In this document: positions 54,257-61,974 of the stretch, one piece after another
Layout of the letters: the number at the start of each line of letters is the position of its first letter
Position numbering within the stretch: the stretch's first letter is position 1
Origin: Curvibacter cyanobacteriorum
GTDB lineage: Bacteria; Pseudomonadota; Gammaproteobacteria; Burkholderiales; Burkholderiaceae_C
Length of the DNA: 64,000 bases
Reading direction: 5' to 3'
NCBI RefSeq assembly: GCF_028649475.1
Contig: NZ_JAQSIP010000002.1
Coordinates: forward strand, 620,001-684,000
The notes under the pieces: model-generated
Databases searched by the model: none
Told to the model about the DNA's origin: nothing
Seen by the model: the letters and a program-made list of their open reading frames with translations, nothing else
Position numbers and translations under genes: made by a program

Positions 54257-55309
54257 GTGAGCGCTAAAAGCCCTGGATCAGGCAGCCATGCCGCCATTCC
54301 ACGTCCTCGACCAGACTGGTTGGCCACGCACCACGAAACTGTGTTGGACCCTGAGCTGCCCATCGTGGATGCCCATCACCACCTTTGGTCTTTGCCTGAT
54401 TTTGAGTATCTGGCGCCACAGTTTCAGCACGATCTGGCAACGGGGCACCGGGTCGAGGCCACGGTCTATGTCGAATGCCTGTCCAACTACCTGTCCCAGG
54501 GGCCTGAGTCCTTGCAGGCGGTGGGTGAAACCCGCTTCGTCGTTGAGCAAGCGACCTCCCACGCTCAGAGCGGCGCCTCTACCCGCTTGTGCGAGGCCAT
54601 CGTTGGATGGGCCGACCTGAGCCTCGGCGCAGCGGTGGAGGCTGTTCTGCACGCCCATGCGGATGCCGGAGGAGGGCGCTTCCGCGGCCTTCGCGCCCGC
54701 CCCACTTGGCATGAAGACACGCGCATTCACCCAGCGCAAACCGGTGGGCCCCACTTCCTTTTGCAAGCGCCGGTGCTTGAGGCCGTGCGTGCCCTGGGGC
54801 GACTCGACCTGAGCCTGGATCTGTGGCTCTACCACACCCAACTGGAGGACGTGCTGACGCTCGCCGATCAGTGCCCCGAGACGCGGCTGGTGTTGAACCA
54901 TTGCGGCGGCCCCCTGGGGGTGGGGCCCTATGAGGGGCAGCGGTCCGAGGTGTTCTTGCGCTGGCGTCAATCCATGCGTCAGTTGGCCGCTCTGCCGCAG
55001 CTCCGCGTCAAGCTGGGCGGGCTGGCCATGCCGCGCATGGGCTTTGCCCTGGATCAAGCGCCTGTGGCGCCAGGCTCAGAGTGCTTGGCCCGCCTCTGGG
55101 CGCCTTACCTGGAGACCTGCATCGAGCTGTTGGGTGCTGAGCGTTGCATGTTCGAAAGCAACTTTCCGGTCGACCAGGTCGGGTGCAGTTATGGGGTGTT
55201 GTGGAACACCTTCAAGCGGGTCACCCAGGGCTGCAGTGCGAGCGAGCGCCTGCGCCTGTTTGCCGGCACGGCCACCGACACCTACCGACTCACGCCTCTG
55301 AAGTTCTGA
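54257..55309 (+). CDS. Amidohydrolase_2-family metal-dependent hydrolase
   Basis: 350-residue member of the amidohydrolase_2 family. Metal-binding HxH is seen in IVDAHHHLWSLPD near residue 38; further signs are LRARPTWHED, LVLNHCGGPLG near 220 and FESNFPVD near 300, the last carrying the conserved Asp region. The family includes 2-pyrone-4,6-dicarboxylate and fucono-lactone lactonases as well as decarboxylases. In this regulon a lactonase role is plausible. I chose GTG 54257 because GGGGGAG lies six bases upstream; the TTG at 54242 is inside that site. It is preceded by operator site 6 and followed by the porin unit. Confidence 0.82.
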   Translation: MSAKSPGSGSHAAIPRPRPDWLATHHETVLDPELPIVDAHHHLWSLPDFEYLAPQFQHDLATGHRVEATVYVECLSNYLSQGPESLQAVGETRFVVEQATSHAQSGASTRLCEAIVGWADLSLGAAVEAVLHAHADAGGGRFRGLRARPTWHEDTRIHPAQTGGPHFLLQAPVLEAVRALGRLDLSLDLWLYHTQLEDVLTLADQCPETRLVLNHCGGPLGVGPYEGQRSEVFLRWRQSMRQLAALPQLRVKLGGLAMPRMGFALDQAPVAPGSECLARLWAPYLETCIELLGAERCMFESNFPVDQVGCSYGVLWNTFKRVTQGCSASERLRLFAGTATDTYRLTPLKF

Positions 55310-55377
55310 ATCTTCGGCTCTCTGGGCCCCGGCTCAGTGTTTGCCCTGTGTGGGAAATACATCAATTTCTCCGAAAA

Positions 55378-55403
55378 GATTACCTGCCGACCGGTAAGTT
55401 GAG
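55378..55403. promoter_or_regulatory. TetR-type operator, site 7 (before the porin)
   Basis: GATTACCTGCCGACCGGTAA continuing to 55403. It shares the 18-base core TTACCTGCCGACCGGTAA with the motif consensus and lies 64 bp before the porin start in a 158-bp gap. Confidence 0.8.
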
Positions 55404-55467
55404 ATACATTTCGACGCAGCGGGACACATCGGAAACCGCTGCGGATACCAACTCGACTGGAGACAAC

Positions 55468-56574
55468 ATGAGAAAGCAACTTCCTATCACGGCCCTGGTG
55501 GCCACGCTGGCCGCGCCAATGGCCATGGCGCAATCGTCGGTGACGATCTATGGGGTCATTGACTTGGCCTTCACCCGGGCCAGCAATGGGCCCGCCAACA
55601 TCACCCGCGTCGATTCAGGTACCGGCTGGGGTTCGCGACTCGGGTTCCGGGGCTCGGAAGACTTGGGCGGTGGTCTCAAGGCCAACTTCCTGTTGGAGCA
55701 GGGCTTTGATGCGAGCTCGGGTGCGCTGCAGCAAGGCGGGGCCGCCTTCGGTCGCTCGGCCTGGTTGGGTCTGAGTGGCAGCAACTGGGAAACCCGCCTC
55801 GGGCGCCAACTGTCGCCAACCGCCTTGTCCCTGCTGGCGGTGGATCCGGGCGTGGGCAATTACTACGCCAACCTGCAACAGACAGGCATTGGTTCGCTGC
55901 AAAGCCCCGCCTCGGTGGCCGGCGACCCAGGCCACCAATCCACCGCGCGCATCAACAACTCGGCCTCGGTCCGCTGGACTGAAGGTTCTTGGATGGTCCG
56001 TGCCTTGGTGGCCCCAGGCCAATCGGACTCGACCGGCGCAGGCAACCTTCATGGTGGCAGCGTGACCTACGAGAAGGGGCCGTTGCTCGGCACCGCCGCC
56101 TACACCCGCTTCAAGCAGTACGCCAAAGACATTCCCAGCGGCGCCGCGCCAGGCTGGCAAACGGAGTGGACGCTGGCCGGTTCTTACAAATTTGGTCTGG
56201 CCAAGCTGGAAGGCGGCTTCTACAGCTTTGACCCCTCTGAGCGCAACAAGACGCTGGCCGCCACCACGGTGTTGAAGTCGCAATCGCGCTGGATTGGCGC
56301 CACGGTGCCCACGGGCACGGGGCAGGTGCTGGTGCAGTACATCCGCAACAACGTGCAAAGAATGCCGGGAGTCGCCGCGGCGAACTCCGACATCCTTGGT
56401 GCAACCTACGAGCACTTCCTCTCCAAGCGGACCGTGGCTTATGCCAGCGCTGGCAGCGTGCGCAACAGCGCGACCAGCAACACCATGCTGGTCGGTAGCA
56501 CCACGGCAGTCGTGCCCGGGGCCATGGGGGCCAGTGTGAAGGCGGTGTCTTTCGGGCTTCGCCACAGTTTCTGA
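55468..56574 (+). CDS. Outer-membrane porin (Gram-negative porin family)
   Basis: 368-residue trimeric beta-barrel porin of the Burkholderiales type. Signal peptide MRKQLPITALVATLAAPMAMA, then QSSVTIYGVIDLAFT and GSRLGFRGSEDLGGGLKANFLLEQGF, the constant first strands of the family. AFGRSAWLGLSG and a C-terminal SVKAVSFGLRHSF ending in Phe, required for barrel assembly, follow. The start with CTGGAGACAAC upstream is clear. Its own operator places it in the regulon, so it likely gives outer-membrane entry to the pathway substrate. Confidence 0.95.
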   Translation: MRKQLPITALVATLAAPMAMAQSSVTIYGVIDLAFTRASNGPANITRVDSGTGWGSRLGFRGSEDLGGGLKANFLLEQGFDASSGALQQGGAAFGRSAWLGLSGSNWETRLGRQLSPTALSLLAVDPGVGNYYANLQQTGIGSLQSPASVAGDPGHQSTARINNSASVRWTEGSWMVRALVAPGQSDSTGAGNLHGGSVTYEKGPLLGTAAYTRFKQYAKDIPSGAAPGWQTEWTLAGSYKFGLAKLEGGFYSFDPSERNKTLAATTVLKSQSRWIGATVPTGTGQVLVQYIRNNVQRMPGVAAANSDILGATYEHFLSKRTVAYASAGSVRNSATSNTMLVGSTTAVVPGAMGASVKAVSFGLRHSF

Positions 56575-56625
56575 GTTCGCCTTCTCCAAGGCATTTTTCG
56601 CGCCCCCCCGTACAGGGGGCATCGC

Positions 56626-56667
56626 AATCGCCAGAGGATGAGGGTTCATGCTCTGGCGATTTTTTTT
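56626..56667 (+). terminator. Rho-independent terminator of the porin gene
   Basis: AATCGCCAGAG and CTCTGGCGATT form a perfect 11-bp stem with a 14-base loop, followed by a run of eight T. It marks the right end of the catabolic island. Confidence 0.93.
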
Positions 56668-56714
56668 GAGGTCCAGCCCCTTTGCGGCTCGCCTGACCTG
56701 TTGTGCTCGATGCC

Positions 56715-57116
56715 ATGCCACACACTTGCTGGGCGTTTCCGCCACCCTGGTTGTCGTCTATCGATGCAGCCGGTCAAGCCGCGGCTGGGCTGCCATCCAG
56801 CCCCCGGGCCTTGGCCAACCTGGCACGCGACAGCCTGCGCCTGGGCCATCATCGGGTGGCGACCCAGCGTTGCCTCATGCTGCGGGCGGCCGGGTTCGAT
56901 TTGCCCGAGGACCTGGCCCACGTTTTGACCGAGCTGTTCATGCGTTTGTCGCCGGGCGAGCGGCTCCGGCTTCAGGCGCGTGCTGAATCCTGGGCGCTCA
57001 TGCTGAGTCGGTCAGCGAGCTTGCAGCGTCCGGGCGAAGGCAGCCGATCGGATCGGTTCCATGTGGCCAGTTCAAAGCTTGGCCGGTACCCGGCGGGCCA
57101 GCGGGTGTCAAGGTAG
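56715..57116 (+). CDS. Hypothetical protein, uncertain
   Basis: 133-residue frame with a helical, protein-like core: ALANLARDSLRLGHHRVATQRCLMLRAAGFDLPEDLAHVLTELFMRLSPGERLRLQARAESWALML. The first 30 residues are Pro/Ser-rich and the last 30 look random. I do not recognise a family. No ribosome site is seen before the ATG at 56715 or the in-frame GTG at 56703. It follows the porin terminator and points at the DUF3597 gene. It may be a real small cytoplasmic protein or a chance frame. Confidence 0.42.
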   Translation: MPHTCWAFPPPWLSSIDAAGQAAAGLPSSPRALANLARDSLRLGHHRVATQRCLMLRAAGFDLPEDLAHVLTELFMRLSPGERLRLQARAESWALMLSRSASLQRPGEGSRSDRFHVASSKLGRYPAGQRVSR

Positions 57117-57293
57117 AGGGTGATGTACCACCCCGCGTGCCAGATCCGGTAGCGGCTTTCGGCTTGGCTGACCTGTCCATCCGGGCCACCTCAGGCGCCG
57201 TGGCGGGCGTAGGCGCCGATGACATGGCATGTTTGGACGGTGCAGTGGTGCTTTTGTCACACTTTGCCCCTCCTGCACCCAGCACCCGGTCAC

Positions 57294-57319
57294 ATGAAGC
57301 AGTTAAAACCAAGCTTCAT
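57294..57319. other. Inverted repeat upstream of the DUF3597 gene
   Basis: ATGAAGC at 57294 and GCTTCAT at 57313 with a 12-bp AT-rich spacer, 20 bp before the DUF3597 start. It could be a regulatory site or an mRNA leader hairpin. Confidence 0.4.
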
Positions 57320-57338
57320 TCAACACCGGGAGTTCCCC

Positions 57339-57731
57339 ATGGGTTTTTTCAGCAGCATTCTTTCTAAACTGGGCTTCGGTGAGCACGCGGTCGCCGCGGC
57401 AGAGCAGGCGCCCGGCGCTGCCACTGCACCCGCCAACGCGCCTGCGGCCGCGGCGCCGACCCCCATCAGCACGGTGGATGTGCTGGGGCAACTGGAGGCC
57501 CTGGCGGCCAGCCACCCTGAAAAGCTCAACTGGAAGGTGTCCATCGTGGACCTGATGAAGCTGCTGGGGCTGGACAGCAGCCTGACCGCGCGCAAGGCCC
57601 TGGCCACCGAGCTGGGCTGCCCCGCTGACCGGATGGGCGACTCCGCCGCCATGAACATGTGGCTGCACAAGACCGTGCTTCAAAAACTGGCCGCCAACGG
57701 CGGCAATGTGCCCGCCGATTTGCTGCACTGA
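57339..57731 (+). CDS. DUF3597 domain protein
   Basis: 130-residue protein. The start MGFFSSILSKLGFG, an Ala/Pro-rich linker, then VDVLGQLEALAASHPEKLNWKVSIVDLMKLLGLDSSLTARKALATELGCP and MNMWLHKTVLQKLAANGGNVPADLL match the DUF3597 pattern: a short N-terminal helix, variable linker and compact helical domain. No function is known. The CGGGAG ribosome site fixes the ATG at 57339. It stands alone. Confidence 0.9.
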   Translation: MGFFSSILSKLGFGEHAVAAAEQAPGAATAPANAPAAAAPTPISTVDVLGQLEALAASHPEKLNWKVSIVDLMKLLGLDSSLTARKALATELGCPADRMGDSAAMNMWLHKTVLQKLAANGGNVPADLLH

Positions 57732-57842
57732 CCCCCGGCCCGCGCGCGGCGGCTGGGCCCCTGCGGCGGGGTGGCCGCCGCGCCGTCCGGCCGCCGGCCC
57801 AGGCTTACGCGGTCAGCGGTTCAGGTTGGCGGGGGCCCCGGC

Positions 57843-59327
57843 TCAGGCCTGCGCGACCACCGGTGCGGCCACCGGCGCGGGCAGCACCTTGCCCGGGTTC
57901 AGCAGGCCTTGGGGGTCGAGGGCGTTTTTGATCTGCCACATCAGGGCCAGTTCAACGTCGGACTTGTAGTGGCTGAGGTCGTCGCGCTTGGCCACGCCTA
58001 CGCCGTGCTCGGCCGAGATCGAGCCTCCCGCCGCATGGGCCAGCGAGTCGACCTGGCGCGAAATCGGCTCGTAGAACGCGGCCAGGTAGTCCTTGGCAGG
58101 GCGGTCGGCGGGGCGCAGCGGGTTGAAGTGCACGTTGCCGTCGCCCATGTGGCCGTAAACAATCATGCGGGTCTGCGGCTCGAGGGCCAGCACCGCGGCG
58201 GTGGCTTCGTCAATGAAGGCGGCGATGCGCGACAGCGGCACCGACACATCGCACTTGATGCTGCCCCCGGTGCGCGTCTGCGCGTCGGAGATCTCTTCGC
58301 GGATGCGCCAAAAGGTCTGGGCGTCGGCACCGCTTTGGGCCAGTGTCGCGTCCAGCACCAGGCCGCTGTCAAGCCCGGCTTCCAGCACCTGCATCAGGGT
58401 GGCATCCAGGCCCTCGGCCGAGGCGCCCGAGGTCAGCTCGATCAGCACCATCCAGTCATGGCGCGCCTCGAACGGCGACTTGACGTTGCCCAGGTAGCCC
58501 AGCACCAAGTCCAGCGCCGGGCCCGAGATCAGCTCGAACGCGGTCACCGCCTGGCCCGCGGTCTTTTTGGCCTCGCCCAGCAGGGCCACGGCGGCGGCCG
58601 GGCTGGCCACCGCAGCCAGCGCCACCGACGACGCAGTGGGCTGCGGCATGAGCTTCAGCACCGCCGCGGTCACGATGCCCAATGTGCCCTCCGAGCCAAT
58701 GAACAACTGCTTGAGGTCGTAGCCCGTGTTGTCCTTGCGCAGGCCGCGCAGGCCCGAGTAGATGCGCCCGTCGGGCAGCACGGCCTCCACGCCCAGCACC
58801 AGGTCACGCATGTTGCCGTAGCGCAGCACGGCGGTGCCACCCGCGTTGGTGGAGATGTTGCCGCCAATCTGGCACGAGCCCTCCGACCCAATGCGCAGCG
58901 GGAACAGGCGCCCCGCGTCCTCGGCGGCGCTGCGGGCTGCGTTCAGTGTCACACCGGCCTGCAGCGTCAGGGTGTCGTTGACGGTGTCCACCGCCAGCAC
59001 CTGGTTCATGCGGCGCAGGTTCAGCACCACGGCCGGGCTGCTGGCCTGGGCTTCAGGCACCGCCCCTCCCATCAACGAGGTGTTGCCCCCTTGCGGCACC
59101 ACCACCACGCCGTGGGCATGGCACCAGGCCATCACCTGGCTGACTTGCTGGGTGCTGTTGGGCAGCACCACGGCAGCGGCCTGGCCCACGTACAGGCCGC
59201 GGTAGTCGGTCACAAAGGGCTTCAGGTCGGGGGCCTGGGTCAGGCAGGCCTGCGGGCCGACGATGGCAGTCAGGGCTTGGACGATGTCATCGGTCGAGAC
59301 TGGGGAGGCGTGGAGAGGGGTCGTCAT
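57843..59327 (-). CDS. FAD-binding oxidoreductase, GlcD / D-2-hydroxyacid dehydrogenase type
   Basis: 494-residue flavoprotein of the VAO/PCMH fold. The FAD-binding half has VVVVPQGGNTSLMGGAVP and GSEGSCQIGGNISTNAGGTAVLRYGNMRDLVLGVEAVLPDG; the C-terminal half has IVYGHMGDGNVHFN and the closing SAEHGVGVAKRDDL...DPQGLLNPGKVLP. These are the marks of glycolate oxidase GlcD, D-lactate dehydrogenase and D-2-hydroxyglutarate dehydrogenase. It is divergent from a LysR gene. The substrate is a D-2-hydroxy acid, not further defined. Confidence 0.92.
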   Translation of the reverse strand: MTTPLHASPVSTDDIVQALTAIVGPQACLTQAPDLKPFVTDYRGLYVGQAAAVVLPNSTQQVSQVMAWCHAHGVVVVPQGGNTSLMGGAVPEAQASSPAVVLNLRRMNQVLAVDTVNDTLTLQAGVTLNAARSAAEDAGRLFPLRIGSEGSCQIGGNISTNAGGTAVLRYGNMRDLVLGVEAVLPDGRIYSGLRGLRKDNTGYDLKQLFIGSEGTLGIVTAAVLKLMPQPTASSVALAAVASPAAAVALLGEAKKTAGQAVTAFELISGPALDLVLGYLGNVKSPFEARHDWMVLIELTSGASAEGLDATLMQVLEAGLDSGLVLDATLAQSGADAQTFWRIREEISDAQTRTGGSIKCDVSVPLSRIAAFIDEATAAVLALEPQTRMIVYGHMGDGNVHFNPLRPADRPAKDYLAAFYEPISRQVDSLAHAAGGSISAEHGVGVAKRDDLSHYKSDVELALMWQIKNALDPQGLLNPGKVLPAPVAAPVVAQA

Positions 59328-59471
59328 GGGGCAGGGCGGTTCAAGTCAAAACAAAAAGCAGGCCCCAAAAACGGTGCGCTGAGCGCTGTCGGGCCTGGGG
59401 GCATGCCGGCATTCTGGTTGACTCCACAAAGCGGCACAATCAGGCGCCTGTGCATTCATTGACAACACATC

Positions 59472-60401
59472 GTGAACAGTCTGCCCGACAACGAAGACCT
59501 GCGCGTCTTCACCGTGGTGGCCCGCAAGTCCAGCTTTGCCGCCGCGGCTGAAGAGCTGGGCAGCTCGCCCGCCTATGTCAGCAAGCGCATCCGCCTGCTG
59601 GAGCAGGTGCTGGGTGTGCGCCTGCTGCACCGCACCACCCGCCGCGTGGCCGTCACCGAGGACGGCGAACGCGTGTTCCATTGGGCCCAGCGCGTGCTGG
59701 ACGATGTGGACCACCTGATGCAGGAGGTGTCGGCCACGCGGCAAACCCCGCGCGGGTCGCTGCGCATCAGCAGCAGTTTTGGCTTTGGGCGCCAGGTGGT
59801 GGCGCCGCTGGTGTCGCAGCTGGTGGAGCGTTACCCCCGCCTGCAAGTGCGCTTTGAGGTGTTTGACCGCCTGGTCGACGTGGCCAGCGAGGGCTTTGAC
59901 CTGGACGTGCGCGTGGGCGACGACATTGCCCCGCACCTGATCGCGCGCCGCCTGGCCGACAACCACCGCATCCTGTGCGCGGCGCCCAGCTACCTGCAGC
60001 GCCGGGGCACCCCGCGCAACCTGCCCGACCTGGCCCAGCACGACTGCCTGGTCATCAAAGAGCGCGATCACCCCTTTGGCGTGTGGCGCCTGCACGCTGG
60101 TGCGCAAGAGGACACCGTCAAAGTCACCGGCCCGCTGTCGTCCAACCATGGCGAGATCGTGGTGCGCTGGGCGCTGGACGGGCGTGGCGTGCTGCTGCGG
60201 TCCATCTGGGACGTGGCGCCCTGGCTGCGCAGTGGCGAATTGGTGCAGGTGCTGCCCGATTGGCGTCAGGACGCCAACATCTGGGCGGTCTACCCCTCGC
60301 GCCTCAGCCACTCGGCCAAGGTGCGCGTGTGCGTGGAGTTCTTGCAGGCGCAGTTGGCGCAGCAGGCCGGTGTGGCGGCAGCGCTGCCGCCAGCGGGGTG
60401 A
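59472..60401 (+). CDS. LysR-family transcriptional regulator
   Basis: 309-residue LysR-type regulator. The helix-turn-helix is FTVVARKSSFAAAAEELGSSPAYVSKRIRLLEQVLGVRLLHRTTRRVAVTEDG, residues about 13-65, close to the DmlR type that controls hydroxyacid genes. The start is a GTG at 59472. It is divergent from the GlcD-like gene across 144 bp, so it probably controls it. The C terminus is Ala/Gln-rich. Confidence 0.92.
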   Translation: MNSLPDNEDLRVFTVVARKSSFAAAAEELGSSPAYVSKRIRLLEQVLGVRLLHRTTRRVAVTEDGERVFHWAQRVLDDVDHLMQEVSATRQTPRGSLRISSSFGFGRQVVAPLVSQLVERYPRLQVRFEVFDRLVDVASEGFDLDVRVGDDIAPHLIARRLADNHRILCAAPSYLQRRGTPRNLPDLAQHDCLVIKERDHPFGVWRLHAGAQEDTVKVTGPLSSNHGEIVVRWALDGRGVLLRSIWDVAPWLRSGELVQVLPDWRQDANIWAVYPSRLSHSAKVRVCVEFLQAQLAQQAGVAAALPPAG

Positions 60402-60630
60402 CGCGGCTTGGTCATGACGCCGGAGCCTGAGGTCAAGGGCCCGGTCAGCGCGTGCAACGCTCCCATGCACCCACCGCACAGACGTGGGCCCGCGTTGGCC
60501 GGTAATGTCGCACCTTGTTACACGTCAACCTTGAGCGCAGTCAATCCAGGGTCTCTTGGCGTGTTTAAGATGTTTGGGTGCCTTTCGGCCGACATGTGGC
60601 TTGGCCGGGGCCTGAAATCAGGAGAGAACC

Positions 60631-60945
60631 ATGTCCGCTAGCAACACCGAAGGCAGCCGTCCCGTGACCCACTCGGAGCTCGACAACCTGGTCGCCGACC
60701 TGCGCAGCCTCATCACCCGCAAGGAGCTTGACGCTGTCCCTGAGATCAAAGCCCTGCGCGAGCGCATGGACGCCGGCCTGGAGTCGGTACGCACCTCGGC
60801 CGTGCAGGCCGCGCAAGACGCCGCCCGCCAAGCCCGCGAAGCCGCTCGCGCCGCCAACAACTACGCCCACGACGAACCCTGGCGTGTCGCCGGGGCCGCA
60901 CTGGCCTTGGGCGCCGTGCTGGGCTTCTTGCTGGGCCGCCGCTGA
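60631..60945 (+). CDS. DUF883 (ElaB/YqjD-type) membrane-anchored protein
   Basis: 104-residue protein with a long amphipathic helix (LVADLRSLITRKELDAVPEIKALRERMDAGLESVRTSAVQAAQDAARQAREAARAANNYAHDEPWR) and a single C-terminal transmembrane segment VAGAALALGAVLGFLLGRR. This is the layout of ElaB/YqjD, inner-membrane proteins that bind ribosomes in stationary-phase E. coli. AGGAGAGAACC precedes the ATG. It is first of a three-gene set with a YqjE-like gene. Confidence 0.92.
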   Translation: MSASNTEGSRPVTHSELDNLVADLRSLITRKELDAVPEIKALRERMDAGLESVRTSAVQAAQDAARQAREAARAANNYAHDEPWRVAGAALALGAVLGFLLGRR

Positions 60946-61003
60946 TGCCTGAGGCCGCGGGCCCCAGCCAGCGCCGCCTTGGCCAGCCCCGCTGGGGCCT
61001 GGC

Positions 61004-61399
61004 ATGAAGTGGTTGTCCTTTTTGGGCCTGGATGAACGCGTGCAGCGCGTGCGCCAGGGCGCGGCCGAGCTGGCGCAGGCCGCCGAAGACCGGGTCGAAC
61101 TGCTGACCCTTGAATGGGCCGAAGAAAAGCAGCGCCTGCAGCGCATCGTGCTGCTGTCGGTGCTGGGGGCTGTGCTGACGTCGGTGGTGCTGATCGTGTT
61201 GTCGGCCGCCGTCATGGTGCAGTTTTGGGACACCCCTTGGCGCACCACGGTGGCCTGGGGGGTGGCGGGGGCCTGGCTGCTGTTGTGGCTGGCCATGGCC
61301 GTCGCCTTGTGGCAAGCCTTGCGTGCCGGGCACCAGGCCTTTGCCCTGACCCGGCGCGAGTTGAAGCGCGACTGGTTTGAACTGAAGGACGGGCTATGA
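61004..61399 (+). CDS. YqjE-like / phage holin family membrane protein
   Basis: 131-residue protein with an N-terminal amphipathic helix (LDERVQRVRQGAAELAQAAEDRVELLTLEWAEEKQRL) and two transmembrane segments, IVLLSVLGAVLTSVVLIVLSAAVMV and VAWGVAGAWLLLWLAMAVALW. This matches the YqjE (phage holin superfamily 6) pattern. It follows the DUF883 gene by 58 bp, the same order as yqjD-yqjE in enterobacteria. Role unknown; not a lysis holin in this setting. Confidence 0.88.
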   Translation: MKWLSFLGLDERVQRVRQGAAELAQAAEDRVELLTLEWAEEKQRLQRIVLLSVLGAVLTSVVLIVLSAAVMVQFWDTPWRTTVAWGVAGAWLLLWLAMAVALWQALRAGHQAFALTRRELKRDWFELKDGL

Positions 61400-61929
61400 G
61401 CCAGCACCCAAGCGCCTCCCGGTCCCACACCGATGCCGGCCCCGGTGCCGACACAGTCACCGCCAACGCCACCGACCGAGTGGCCAGCAGCGCCGCCGCC
61501 CGCCGGGCCCGCTGGGGCTACCGTGGTGACCTGGCTCCCGCACTCAGCCCCCAAGAACGCAAAGGCCAATTGCTGGAGCGCATCGAGCGCCAGCGCCTGA
61601 TGCGCCAAACCCGCCGCATCCAGGCCGCCATTGCGGCCCTGCAAGCCGAGGCGGGTCAAGCGTCCGGCGACGCTGGCCGGGGCGGCGCGCAGCGCTCGGG
61701 CCTGTGGGCCGATTTGGCGGGCCTGGTGGGCCGGGGTGCCCAAGCAGGTGCCACAGGTGCCTCAGGCACCAGCGGCGACGGGTTTCCGCGCAGCCAGTTG
61801 ATGCGCAGCATCACCCAGCAGCCGCTGCTGGCCGCGGGGGTGTTGGGCGTGTTGTTGATGGTGGGCCCGCGCCGCCTGGCGCGTGTGGCCAGCTGGGTGC
61901 TGCCGCTGGTGCTGCGGCGCATGGGCTGA
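61396..61929 (+). CDS. YqjK-position small protein with C-terminal membrane segment
   Basis: 177-residue protein overlapping the YqjE-like stop by ATGA. A disordered N terminus is followed by a charged helix LSPQERKGQLLERIERQRLMRQTRRIQAAIAALQAEAG, a Gly/Ala-rich linker and a hydrophobic C terminus (PLLAAGVLGVLLMVGPRRLARVASWVLPLVLRRMG). The position and the ERIERQR helix recall YqjK, the third gene of the enterobacterial set, but similarity is weak. It is probably an inner-membrane accessory of the two proteins before it. Confidence 0.75.
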   Translation: MSQHPSASRSHTDAGPGADTVTANATDRVASSAAARRARWGYRGDLAPALSPQERKGQLLERIERQRLMRQTRRIQAAIAALQAEAGQASGDAGRGGAQRSGLWADLAGLVGRGAQAGATGASGTSGDGFPRSQLMRSITQQPLLAAGVLGVLLMVGPRRLARVASWVLPLVLRRMG

Positions 61930-61974
61930 CGATCAAAAGAGCGCCCGCTGCGCCTCAGAGCGTGGGGGGCGGGT

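Noticed and set aside
25415-56667. Mobile element or genomic island in the strict sense
   Set aside because: Base composition looks somewhat less GC-rich than the flanks by eye, but no integrase, transposase, tRNA or flanking direct repeat was found; I call it an island only in the functional sense.
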